DNA from: an uncultured Pseudomonadota bacterium
GTDB lineage: Bacteria; Pseudomonadota; Gammaproteobacteria; Burkholderiales; Methylophilaceae
Direction of reading: 5' to 3'
Assembly (NCBI GenBank): GCA_903854305.1
Contig: CAINWC010000149.1
Span: 1-6,393, forward strand
DNA: 6,393 nt
Positions 1 to 6,071 of the stretch are shown one piece after another. A model generated the notes under the pieces. That model was not told the DNA's origin, did not search any database, and saw nothing but the letters and a program-made list of their open reading frames with translations. A program made the translations under genes and the position numbers. Position 1 is the first letter of the stretch; every line of letters begins with the position of its first letter.

Positions 1-89
1 GGTTCATTTAGACGATTTCTCAAGTCAGGCATGGCGTGAAAGGCACGATACAGGTAGGATGAACCATCCACTAATAACAACGTTTTCAT
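1..89 (-). CDS. polA: DNA polymerase I, N-terminal fragment (runs off the left edge)
   Basis: Only the first 29 complete codons are in the window. They read M-K-T-L-L-L-V-D-G-S-S-Y-L-Y-R-A-F-H-A-M, followed by P-D-L-R-N-R-L-N-E. The LLLVDGSSYLYRAFHA stretch is the typical opening of the 5'-3' exonuclease (FEN-like) domain of bacterial DNA polymerase I; the Asp of VDG is the first metal-binding acidic residue of that domain. The enzyme removes RNA primers and fills gaps in replication and excision repair. The start at 89 is the only ATG giving this N-terminus; no Shine-Dalgarno sequence is visible before it. A perfect TATAAT lies 24 bases upstream on this strand (118-113). The gene is divergent from the LOG-family gene. 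Identification rests on 29 residues but the motif is very characteristic; polymerase domains cannot be checked here. Confidence 0.9.
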   Translation of the reverse strand, partial: MKTLLLVDGSSYLYRAFHAMPDLRNRLNE

Positions 90-112
90 ATTGGCTTTAA
101 ACTGTGCTTATG

Positions 113-142
113 ATTATAAATTTGTGATTATAAATTTGTGAT
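113..142 (-). promoter_or_regulatory. Probable polA promoter within the tandem repeats
   Basis: On the minus strand a perfect TATAAT (118-113) is preceded, with an 18-bp spacer, by ATCACA (142-137), a 4/6 match to TTGACA. Transcription would begin near 106, giving a leader of about 17 bases before the polA ATG at 89. Three more TATAAT boxes follow upstream in successive repeat units (near 127-132, 141-146, 156-161). The box match is seen directly; use of this promoter rather than the upstream copies is inference. Confidence 0.45.
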
Positions 143-149
143 TATAAAA

Positions 150-177
150 TTGACGATTATAAAACTGGACTTCTAAA
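150..177 (+). promoter_or_regulatory. Possible promoter of the LOG-family gene
   Basis: TTGACG (150-155), a 5/6 match to the -35 consensus, is followed 16 bp later by TCTAAA (172-177), a 4/6 match to the -10 consensus. Transcription would start around 184, leaving only about a dozen bases before the ATG at 196. No Shine-Dalgarno sequence is visible, so a very short leader is consistent. The -10 box recurs in the second 16-bp repeat copy. Confidence 0.3.
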
Positions 178-195
178 TAACTGGACTTCTAAATT

Positions 196-924
196 ATGTC
201 TTATGCAAAAAAAGTACCCAAAATCTCTGATCCTGATGCGCAAGGGAGTCATCAAACTGGGCATGAGTCATGGCATGCATTTGAGATTATGGCAGAATTT
301 GTCGATGCGACAGAGCGGCTTAAAGAAATCAGGCCTGCTGTTTCTATTTTCGGCAGTGCGCGGACTCAGCCAGATAGCCCTTATTATCAACTGACTGAGG
401 ATATTGCGCGATTATTATCTGATGCAGGCTTTAGCGTGATTTCAGGCGGTGGCCCCGGCATTATGGAGGCCGCAAATAAAGGTGCTTTTGCAGGAAAATC
501 ACCCAGCATCGGCCTGAACATTGAGTTGCCGCATGAGCAAACGCGCAATCCATATCAGGATGTCAGCCAGAATTTTAAACACTTTTTTATGCGCAAAGTG
601 ATGTTTGTTAAATACGCCAGTGCTTACGTAGTGATGCCAGGCGGCTTTGGCACTTTAGATGAGGTGATGGAAGCGATTACGCTGGTGCAAACCGGTAAAA
701 CATTAAAAATACCGATTATTTTGGTATGTGAACCCTTTTGGCGCGGCTTGATTGATTGGATTAAAACGACACTGGTGAATGAAGGGATGATTGTCGCCAG
801 CGACCTTGATTTGATTCAAGTGATCGATGACCCCGCGATGATTGTAGAAGCCATATTCAAGCATTACGAAACACGTGGATTCAAATTATCTCCTGCTGAA
901 GAGCGAGTTCAGGTTTATTTATAA
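196..924 (+). CDS. LOG-family protein (TIGR00730), nucleoside 5'-monophosphate phosphoribohydrolase
   Basis: This 242-residue cytosolic protein has the Rossmann-type fold of the LOG family, which hydrolyses the N-glycosidic bond of cytokinin riboside monophosphates and, in many bacteria, of AMP. The two signature motifs are intact: a glycine-rich GGGPGIMEAANKGA at about 84-97 and PGGFGTLDE at 148-156. Arg133 (FFMRK) and Glu156 match the conserved catalytic Arg/Glu pair of the family. An N-terminal extension of about 45 residues before the first beta strand (AVSIFGSAR) fits the longer subgroup of proteobacterial LOG proteins. The start at 196 follows directly after the spacer repeats and has no recognisable Shine-Dalgarno sequence. 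Such proteins are often mislabelled lysine decarboxylase; nothing here supports that activity. The physiological substrate cannot be read from sequence. It is followed, after 86 bp, by the DUF2782 gene on the same strand. Confidence 0.9.
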   Translation: MSYAKKVPKISDPDAQGSHQTGHESWHAFEIMAEFVDATERLKEIRPAVSIFGSARTQPDSPYYQLTEDIARLLSDAGFSVISGGGPGIMEAANKGAFAGKSPSIGLNIELPHEQTRNPYQDVSQNFKHFFMRKVMFVKYASAYVVMPGGFGTLDEVMEAITLVQTGKTLKIPIILVCEPFWRGLIDWIKTTLVNEGMIVASDLDLIQVIDDPAMIVEAIFKHYETRGFKLSPAEERVQVYL

Positions 925-1010
925 CGAATATCGTTTTCAGGCATGTAATTTGTTAAAATAAATCATTCATTGAGTGTTTCAATATATTTGAAAGAATAGG
1001 TATTTGGCTT

Positions 1011-1382
1011 ATGCGTAAAATCTATCAAAAATTAGGCTTGTTGTTAGTAGTTGTGGCCTTGCAGTTACCTTTATTGGCCATTGCTGACGCGCCTAAAGCG
1101 ACAACCCCACCTCCAGGTTTACAACCGCTTGAAGAGATTCCACCGCCGCCGACTATTGCCGGTGAAGATAAGGTTACCGATGAACCGCAAGTGACCATCG
1201 TTAAGAAAAAGGGTGAAACCATTGAAGAGTATCGTATCAATGGTCAGCTTTATATGGTGAAAGTGACGCCAGCGCATGGCGTACCTTATTACATGCATAA
1301 AGAAGATCAAAGCGGGGGCTGGTTAATGGATGGACCAAATCAGCCATTAAGTATTCCTAAATGGACGTTGTTTAGGTTTTAA
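1011..1382 (+). CDS. DUF2782 family exported protein of unknown function
   Basis: The protein has 123 residues. Residues 1-25 form a signal peptide: positive start (MRK), hydrophobic core LLLVVVALQLPLLAIA, cleavage likely after A25 (AIA-DA) or slightly later. Residues 28-48 are a proline-rich linker with runs PPP and PPPP. The rest (about 58-123) is a compact domain with charged strands (VTIVKKKGETIEEYRINGQ, then YMVKVTPAHGVPYYM) and an ending P-K-W-T-L-F-R-F, which I recognise as typical of DUF2782. No catalytic motif or cysteine is visible, so a periplasmic structural or binding role is likely, but this is inference. The terminal Phe is shared with outer membrane proteins, yet the domain is too short for a barrel. 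An AGG at 998-1000 lies 10 bases before the ATG. The gene ends directly before an intrinsic terminator, so it is separable from thrB. Confidence 0.8.
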   Translation: MRKIYQKLGLLLVVVALQLPLLAIADAPKATTPPPGLQPLEEIPPPPTIAGEDKVTDEPQVTIVKKKGETIEEYRINGQLYMVKVTPAHGVPYYMHKEDQSGGWLMDGPNQPLSIPKWTLFRF

Positions 1383-1384
1383 TT

Positions 1385-1413
1385 AAAGAGGGCATTAAGC
1401 CCTCTTTATTTAT
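1385..1413 (+). terminator. Intrinsic terminator after the DUF2782 gene
   Basis: A perfect 9-bp stem, AAAGAGGGC (1385-1393) with GCCCTCTTT (1399-1407), closes a 5-base loop ATTAA and is followed by the T-rich ATTTATT. The stem starts two bases after the stop codon. The A-rich left arm could also serve the opposite strand, but no minus-strand gene ends here. Confidence 0.85.
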
Positions 1414-1495
1414 TCGCATTAAAATCAAGTAAGCAAATGGTTCGCATCACATTTTTTAGCAATCAACGCCCTCAAACTTAACTGTATCTAACCCT

Positions 1496-2455
1496 ATGTC
1501 AGTATTTACCTCCGTCAGCATTCCACAATTACAAGTATGGCTTCAAGATTACGCGATAGGCGAACTTGTCGAGCTTAAAGGCATTTCCTCCGGCATTACC
1601 AATACTAATTATTTTGTGACAACAGCGGATGATAAAGCTGCTCAAAGTAAATATGTACTGACTTTGTTTGAACATAATACGATTGAAGAGCTGCCCTATT
1701 TTATTGATTTAATGAGCCATCTGGCGACGCATGGTATTCCTTGCCCGCGGCCAATAACAGATAAATCAGGCGTCAGTTTACATCTGCTTAATGGCAAACC
1801 TGCTGCTTTGATTAGCTGCTTAAAAGGGCAGGATGTTGTCGTGCCAAATATTAAGCAATGTAGCGCTGTTGGTAAGGTGTTAGCGCAAATGCACATTGCG
1901 AGCCTATCGTTTGATGTGCAAGCTAACCACCACACACATAATCCGCGCGGCGCTGACTGGCGGATTAAAACGGCAGCGCAGGTCATGCCACATTTGTCGG
2001 CAGCAGACCAGCAGTTGTTGCAAGAAACGATGGCATTTCAAGCTGCATTTGATACCAGTCAATTACCGATGGGTGTTATTCACGCGGATTTATTCCGCGA
2101 TAATGTGTTGTTCGATGGTGATGACATTGGTGGTTTGATTGATTTTTATTACGCCTGTCATGATGTGCTTGCTTATGACTTAGCGATTGCCGTGAATGAT
2201 TGGTGTGTAGAAGCCGACGGACGTTTGGATGAGTCTAGGTTAAATGCCATGCTTAGCGCCTATCAAGCGGTTAGGCCCTTAAGTGAAGCTGAGCGTGATG
2301 CTTGGGCAGGTTTGTTGCAAATTGCAGCATTGCGCTTTTGGTTGTCACGTTTGTATGATCAAATTTTTCCGCAATCGGGTGAATTAACCCACGCTAAAGA
2401 TCCAAATCATTTCAAAAACATTATGCAGCATCGCATTAAGCCAAGCGCTAAGTAA
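1496..2455 (+). CDS. thrB: Homoserine kinase, type II (COG2334, aminoglycoside-phosphotransferase-like)
   Basis: This 319-residue cytosolic enzyme phosphorylates homoserine to O-phosphohomoserine with ATP, the step before threonine synthase. It belongs to the ThrB form with a choline/aminoglycoside kinase fold (TIGR00938), not the GHMP-kinase ThrB of E. coli. The opening MSVFTSVSIPQLQVWLQDY and the GISSGITNTNYFVTT strand-loop are typical of the family. The catalytic loop is HADLFRDN at 196-203 (Asp198 as base, Asn203 as metal ligand), and the metal-binding Asp216 lies in GLIDFYYA. A short insertion (DDKAAQS, about 45-51) lies between N-lobe strands. No Shine-Dalgarno sequence precedes the ATG; the start is chosen from the family-typical N-terminus. 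A terminator separates it from the DUF2782 gene, so it needs its own promoter within 1414-1495, where I see no convincing box pair. It is probably cotranscribed with the membrane protein 21 bp downstream. Confidence 0.93.
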   Translation: MSVFTSVSIPQLQVWLQDYAIGELVELKGISSGITNTNYFVTTADDKAAQSKYVLTLFEHNTIEELPYFIDLMSHLATHGIPCPRPITDKSGVSLHLLNGKPAALISCLKGQDVVVPNIKQCSAVGKVLAQMHIASLSFDVQANHHTHNPRGADWRIKTAAQVMPHLSAADQQLLQETMAFQAAFDTSQLPMGVIHADLFRDNVLFDGDDIGGLIDFYYACHDVLAYDLAIAVNDWCVEADGRLDESRLNAMLSAYQAVRPLSEAERDAWAGLLQIAALRFWLSRLYDQIFPQSGELTHAKDPNHFKNIMQHRIKPSAK

Positions 2456-2476
2456 TTTAAAGGGAATTGTTAAACG

Positions 2477-3259
2477 ATGGCTATTTTTGAAACAAGCACT
2501 AAAACGGGCAGAAGTTGGATCAGCGAAAGTATCGCTTTGTTTAAAGCAACACCAAGCAAATGGATGTTGCTTGCTTCAGTGTATGTCGCGGTTTTTATGA
2601 TGATTCCATCGCTTCCAGGCTTTCAATTATTTTCTTTAATCACCATTCTGATTTGGCCGATTTTCATGGTGATCGCCATTGCCATGTATCGTAATGCTGA
2701 TAATGATATTACGCAAAATTTGAGTGAAATCATCAATATGATTAAACCAAAAATTAAACCTTTGATTGTGCTTGGCGGCATTTTCTTGCTCTATGGCATG
2801 CTTATCAGCCTGCTACTCAATAGCGATGTTGAGGGTTTGATGGGTATGACAAAAAGCATGGATAAGATGACGGATTCACAAGCCGTTGCAATTTTAGAGA
2901 AAATGTTACCATTTTTATTAAAACTCACGCTAGCCTTGATTCCAATGATGATGGCTACATGGTTTTCACCCATGCTAATTGCCTTCAACAATTACACGGT
3001 TGTTAAGGCAATTAAATCTAGCATCGCAGGTTCACTGCAATATATGCTTGCATTAGGCGTTGCCTGGATACTACTCACACTAGGCATTTTTTCTTTGCTG
3101 ATAATGGCTGGAATCATCATTGCCATTATGGGTAGTTTGGCGCCAATGTTGGGTCAGTTGCTGATGCCTATGCTGGTATTTGGTTGCTTGTTGTTAGCCA
3201 CTGCGCTCATGTTGGCGTTTCAGTATGTCAGCTATCGTGATGTGTTTCGTGCCGCTTAA
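2477..3259 (+). CDS. BPSS1780-family polytopic inner-membrane protein, function unknown
   Basis: The protein has 260 residues, mostly hydrophobic. The N-terminus carries the family-like G-x-x-W-I-x-x-x-x-x-LF motif (GRSWISESIALFK, 11-23). Hydrophobic stretches at about 29-46, 50-71, 96-114, 144-169, 188-218 and 223-248 suggest about six membrane helices. A polar loop around 72-95 and a charged, Met-rich loop around 115-142 (GMTKSMDKMTDSQ) separate them. The C-terminus ends in a conserved-looking QYVSYRDVF. No transport, enzymatic or metal motif is recognisable. The start is supported by AGGGA at 2461-2465, 11 bases before the ATG. Spacing of 21 bp from thrB suggests one transcript. The family name is from memory of how such neighbours of thrB in betaproteobacteria are labelled; the membrane topology is read from the sequence. 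Confidence 0.75.
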   Translation: MAIFETSTKTGRSWISESIALFKATPSKWMLLASVYVAVFMMIPSLPGFQLFSLITILIWPIFMVIAIAMYRNADNDITQNLSEIINMIKPKIKPLIVLGGIFLLYGMLISLLLNSDVEGLMGMTKSMDKMTDSQAVAILEKMLPFLLKLTLALIPMMMATWFSPMLIAFNNYTVVKAIKSSIAGSLQYMLALGVAWILLTLGIFSLLIMAGIIIAIMGSLAPMLGQLLMPMLVFGCLLLATALMLAFQYVSYRDVFRAA

Positions 3260-3279
3260 TAAGTAGCTAAACTAGACCT

Positions 3280-3314
3280 AGCCTCAATGTCACTTAATCC
3301 GTTTCATTGAGGCT
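3280..3314. terminator. Hairpin at the convergent junction, possible bidirectional terminator
   Basis: AGCCTCAATG (3280-3289) and CATTGAGGCT (3305-3314) form a perfect 10-bp stem with a 15-base loop. It lies 20 bp after the membrane-protein stop on one side and 21 bp after the small minus-strand gene on the other. Neither flank has a real T run, so it is either a weak bidirectional terminator or a 3'-end stabilising structure. Confidence 0.5.
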
Positions 3315-3335
3315 TACCTTCGTTTGCGGCTTAAA

Positions 3336-3470
3336 TTAGAACCAACGTAGTACCCAGTGACCAATCGCTCCCGTTGCAGCGGCTATTGCAATAACCATCA
3401 TCATTTTTTCATGAATACACATTCCTTCAGCGGCACTGCATTGGCCGTTTATTTTACACATTAAAGACAT
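3336..3470 (-). CDS. 44-residue membrane protein with N-terminal Cys/His cluster, unknown function
   Basis: This short gene was found by reading the minus strand between uvrD and the membrane-protein gene. It starts ATG at 3470 and ends TAA at 3336. The ribosome binding site is strong: GGGAGT (3482-3477) seven bases or fewer from the start. Residues 1-22 are polar and hold Cys5, Cys11, Cys18 and His20 (pattern C-x5-C-x6-C-x-H), with the segment EGMCIHEKMMM. Residues about 23-41 form one hydrophobic helix, with a short basic/aromatic end (HWVLRWF). This looks like a single-pass membrane protein with a small metal- or redox-binding head, by inference; I do not recognise the family with certainty. 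It is codirectional with uvrD, 85 bp downstream, and may share its transcript or have its own promoter. A coding reading is favoured by the ribosome binding site and the organised sequence. Confidence 0.65.
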   Translation of the reverse strand: MSLMCKINGQCSAAEGMCIHEKMMMVIAIAAATGAIGHWVLRWF

Positions 3471-3555
3471 TTTAAGACTCCCGTTCGATTGATGAAAATG
3501 CCCTTAAAATGCTATGGCATAACAATTAGTCGGACGAAGTTTAAAAGACTTACAA

Positions 3556-5787
3556 CTAAATAGGGTTAAGTTTGGCAAATTCCATCGCTAGCCATTTTAG
3601 GCCTTCACGCCCAAAATTCACTTGCACGCGCATATCACTCGCATTGCCTTCATAACTCACTACCACACCGTTGCCGAATTTAGTATGCGCCACTTGCTGG
3701 CCTATTTTCCACGGCATTGCATTTTTCTGATTACTACTTTGTTGCTTACTCATCATGGCCGGCAGTTCGTTGTAGTTACGTCCACCGCCAGATTTGGTGA
3801 CTGGTCTGCTATTCAAACGCTTCAGCAACTCTTCAGGAATCTCATCCAAAAAGCGTGAAGGGATGCCGTAGCGTACTTTTCCGTGCAACATGCGGCTTTG
3901 TGCATGGCTTAAATACAAGCGTTGCCGTGCGCGCGTCACGGCTACGTACATGAGGCGACGCTCTTCTTCCAGGCCGCTATTTTCAAATAAGCTCTGCTCG
4001 TGCGGGCATAAGCCTTCTTCTAAGCCGCTGATAAATACCGCTTTAAATTCCAAGCCTTTTGAAGCGTGTACCGTCATTAACTGTAAGGCTTCACGCCCCA
4101 CATCGGCTTGATGCTCGCCTGCTTCTAAACTGGCATGGCTTAAAAACTGCGTGAGTAAATCTTGCTCAGTTTCACCATCTACATTGTTATGATTACCAAA
4201 ATCTTGATTGGTAAATGACACGGCCGCCGTCACCAACTCTTTCAAGTTCTCAATACGATCCTCACCTTCTTTGTCTAATTGGTAATGTGCGGTTAAGCCA
4301 GACATCGTGGTGGCGAGTTCAGCCAGTTCTGGCAAGCTGATGCCGTAAGCGTTGTCTACCATGTGTCTGATCAGTGCAACAAAGCCTTCGATACCTTTGC
4401 CGCCAAGCTTGCCGTTGCCTACTTTATTAATCGCCGCTTGCCATAGGCTACAGTTTTCTGCACGCGCGGTTTCTTGCAATTGTTCTAAGCTACGTGCGCC
4501 TATGCCGCGAGTAGGGAAGTTGATGACACGCAATAATGCGGTGTCATCATTCGCGTTTGCAATCAAGCGCATGTAAGCCAACGCATGTTTGATTTCTGCG
4601 CGTTCAAAAAAGCGTAAGCCGCCATAAACGCGATAGGGTAAATTGGCCGAAAATAATGCATGCTCCAATATGCGAGATTGCGCGTTGCTACGGTAGAGCA
4701 GGGCGATTTCACCTAATGAAGTTCCTTCGCAGTGCAGCATTTTTATTTCATCGACAATAAACTGCGCTTCGTCGGTATCGTTATAAGCGTCATACACGCG
4801 CACTGGCTCGCCCGCGCCAGCAGAGGTCCAAAGATTTTTACCTAAGCGATTGGTGTTGTGCGCGATGATCGCATTGGCAGCATCCAGGATATTGCTGTGT
4901 GAGCGGTAGTTTTCTTCAAGCTTAACGATATGCTGGATGTTAAAGTCTTTTTCAAAGTCACGCATATTGCCCACGCGCGCACCGCGAAAACCGTAAATGG
5001 ATTGATCGTCGTCACCGACGGCAAACATGCAATTATGCTGAGAGCCATCGCCTTGCCCAGTGAGCAATTTCAGCCATAAATATTGCAGCTGATTAGTATC
5101 TTGAAACTCATCGACCAATATGTATTTAAAGCGGCTTTGGTAATGTTCGCGAATGTTCGCGTCACGTTTCAGCAGTTCATAGCAACGCAATAAAAGCTCG
5201 GCAAAGTCGGCTACGCCATCACGTTGGCATTGTTTGTCATACGCTTCAAAAATCTCACGCATTTTTGTTGAGTGTGGGTCATAAGCTTCAACCGCATGCG
5301 CACGTAAACCTTCATCTTTGCAGCCATTAATAAAGTTTTGCACTTGCTTAGGCGGAAATTTTTCATCATCCACATTCATCAGTTTCATTAAGCGTTTAAT
5401 GACCGACAATTGATCCGAGATATCTAAAATTTGAAAGCTCGCCGGTAAGCCGGCTTCGCGGTGATGGGCGCGCAATAATCGATTACACAAACCGTGAAAC
5501 GTGCCTACCCACATGCCACGCGTGTTGATTGGTAGTGATGATGTGATGCGGGTGAGCATCTCTTTTGCGGCTTTATTGGTAAAAGTGACTGCTAATAAGC
5601 CTGTAGGCGACACTTGGCCTGTTTGAATCAACCAAGCAATACGTGCGGTTAGTACGCGCGTTTTACCACTACCAGCACCGGCCAAAATCAGCGCAGATTG
5701 ATGTGGCAAGGTGACTGCCTCTAATTGTTTATTGTTGAGCCCAGCTAATAATGGGTCTTGCGTAATGGGTGAGTTTTGAATTTCCAT
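3556..5787 (-). CDS. uvrD: DNA helicase II, UvrD (superfamily 1A 3'-5' helicase)
   Basis: This 743-residue ATP-driven 3'-5' helicase unwinds DNA in nucleotide excision and mismatch repair and dismantles recombinase filaments. All SF1A motifs are present in order: Q motif LNNKQLEAV (17-25), Walker A AGAGSGKT (36-43), Ia VTFTNKAAKEM (67-77), Ib GTFHGLC (95-101), II LVDEFQDTN (224-232), III VGDDDQSIYGFRGA (257-270), IV LEENYRSHSNIL (290-301), V MTVHASKGLEF (571-581), VI EEERRLMYVAVTRAR (607-621). The C-terminal Tudor-like domain (about 694-743, GQQVAHTKFGNGVVV to WLAMEFAKL) matches UvrD/PcrA rather than Rep, and it follows a polar linker (660-690). Length is normal for the family and nothing is broken. 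The ATG at 5787 has no Shine-Dalgarno sequence and lies just after an extended -10 box, suggesting a leaderless message. It faces away from the palindrome cluster upstream. Confidence 0.97.
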   Translation of the reverse strand: MEIQNSPITQDPLLAGLNNKQLEAVTLPHQSALILAGAGSGKTRVLTARIAWLIQTGQVSPTGLLAVTFTNKAAKEMLTRITSSLPINTRGMWVGTFHGLCNRLLRAHHREAGLPASFQILDISDQLSVIKRLMKLMNVDDEKFPPKQVQNFINGCKDEGLRAHAVEAYDPHSTKMREIFEAYDKQCQRDGVADFAELLLRCYELLKRDANIREHYQSRFKYILVDEFQDTNQLQYLWLKLLTGQGDGSQHNCMFAVGDDDQSIYGFRGARVGNMRDFEKDFNIQHIVKLEENYRSHSNILDAANAIIAHNTNRLGKNLWTSAGAGEPVRVYDAYNDTDEAQFIVDEIKMLHCEGTSLGEIALLYRSNAQSRILEHALFSANLPYRVYGGLRFFERAEIKHALAYMRLIANANDDTALLRVINFPTRGIGARSLEQLQETARAENCSLWQAAINKVGNGKLGGKGIEGFVALIRHMVDNAYGISLPELAELATTMSGLTAHYQLDKEGEDRIENLKELVTAAVSFTNQDFGNHNNVDGETEQDLLTQFLSHASLEAGEHQADVGREALQLMTVHASKGLEFKAVFISGLEEGLCPHEQSLFENSGLEEERRLMYVAVTRARQRLYLSHAQSRMLHGKVRYGIPSRFLDEIPEELLKRLNSRPVTKSGGGRNYNELPAMMSKQQSSNQKNAMPWKIGQQVAHTKFGNGVVVSYEGNASDMRVQVNFGREGLKWLAMEFAKLNPI

Positions 5788-5793
5788 AACGGT

Positions 5794-5802
5794 ATTATCG
5801 CA
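5794..5802 (-). promoter_or_regulatory. Extended -10 promoter element of uvrD
   Basis: On the minus strand the sequence reads TGC-GATAAT, with GATAAT at 5799-5794 (5/6 match to TATAAT) and the TGn extension at 5802-5800. The -35 position falls at the edge of the palindrome cluster (TTATTC, poor match), consistent with reliance on the extended element. The expected start, about seven bases after the -10 box, falls on the A of the uvrD ATG. No experimental start is known to me. Confidence 0.4.
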
Positions 5803-5809
5803 TGGGTTT

Positions 5810-6000
5810 GACGCATGAATAATCTGCCTTAGCAGATATATTCCACGGGCAAGACCCTTGCGGTCTTGACGTGTGAATAACCAACTTTGACGTAGGAATA
5901 ATGAACTTTAGTTCATATATTCTACGGGCAAGCCAAATGCTGGCTTAGTTGGTATATTCCACGGGCAAGACCCTTGCGGTCTTTCTGTATCTATTCCACC
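5810..6000. repeat. Cluster of imperfect palindromic repeats (REP/MITE-like) upstream of uvrD
   Basis: At least three related palindromes share arms of the form CGTRNGAATAA...TATATTCYACGGGCAAG around different cores. P1: core ATCTGC/CTTA/GCAGAT (5822-5837), outer arms from 5811 to 5847. P2: core CCAACT (5881-5886) paired with AGTTGG (5947-5952), outer arms 5870-5880 and 5953-5963. P3 lies inside the P2 loop: core ATGAAC/TTTA/GTTCAT (5901-5916), arms 5891-5926. Small side hairpins follow: CAAGACC/CTTGC/GGTCTTG (5850-5868), its second copy (5967-5983) and AAGCCA/AATGC/TGGCTT (5930-5946). A 31-bp direct repeat is identical at 5837-5867 and 5953-5983. A worn right arm, TATTCCAC, remains at 5992-5999. 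There is no open frame inside. This looks like a small non-autonomous mobile or structured intergenic repeat; no matching transposase is in the window. Confidence 0.85.
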
Positions 6001-6071
6001 AATAATTTAACAAGATACAAACTGTTACAAAAATATGAGAACTAACTTCAGGCAACATGTTCTTAATGTAC

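Larger units (their letters stand above)
112..194. repeat. AT-rich short tandem repeats in the polA/LOG divergent spacer
   Basis: Two repeat series lie end to end. The first is a 14-bp unit, GATTATAAATTTGT, perfect at 112-125 and 126-139, then degenerating to a 15-bp copy at 140-154 (GATTATAAAATTGAC) and a partial copy from 155 (GATTATAAAACTG). The second is a 16-bp unit, AACTGGACTTCTAAAT, present twice and identical at 163-178 and 179-194, ending one base before the LOG-family start codon. Each copy of the first unit carries ATTATA, which reads TATAAT on the minus strand, so the repeat multiplies possible polA -10 boxes. The repeats fill almost the whole spacer between two divergent genes. 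Confidence 0.85.

Noticed and set aside
196..924. Lysine decarboxylase annotation
   Set aside because: The PGGxGTxxE motif has historically been labelled this way, but the family is established as LOG phosphoribohydrolase and there is no PLP-binding lysine motif.
923..935. Terminator after the LOG-family gene
   Set aside because: AACGA-ATA-TCGTT is only a 5-bp AT-rich stem overlapping the stop codon, followed by four T at most; too weak to call.
1696..1986. Minus-strand open frame inside thrB
   Set aside because: It lies wholly within the well-supported thrB frame, has no ribosome binding site and a Cys/Arg-rich composition typical of an antisense shadow. The same applies to the open frames inside uvrD, the DUF2782 gene and the membrane-protein gene.
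3508..3521. uvrD terminator (ATGC-CATA-GCAT then TTTT on the minus strand)
   Set aside because: A 4-bp stem with a short T run is too weak to support a terminator call.
3497..3525. Sigma-70 promoter for the 44-residue protein (TTGTTA with CATTTT on the minus strand)
   Set aside because: Spacing is 19 bp and the -10 match is only 3/6; read-through from uvrD is equally possible.
5810..6000. CRISPR array or integron attC sites
   Set aside because: The repeated units are unequally spaced, nested and self-complementary, without regular unique spacers. No GTTRRRY/RYYYAAC core pairs, integrase or cas genes are visible.
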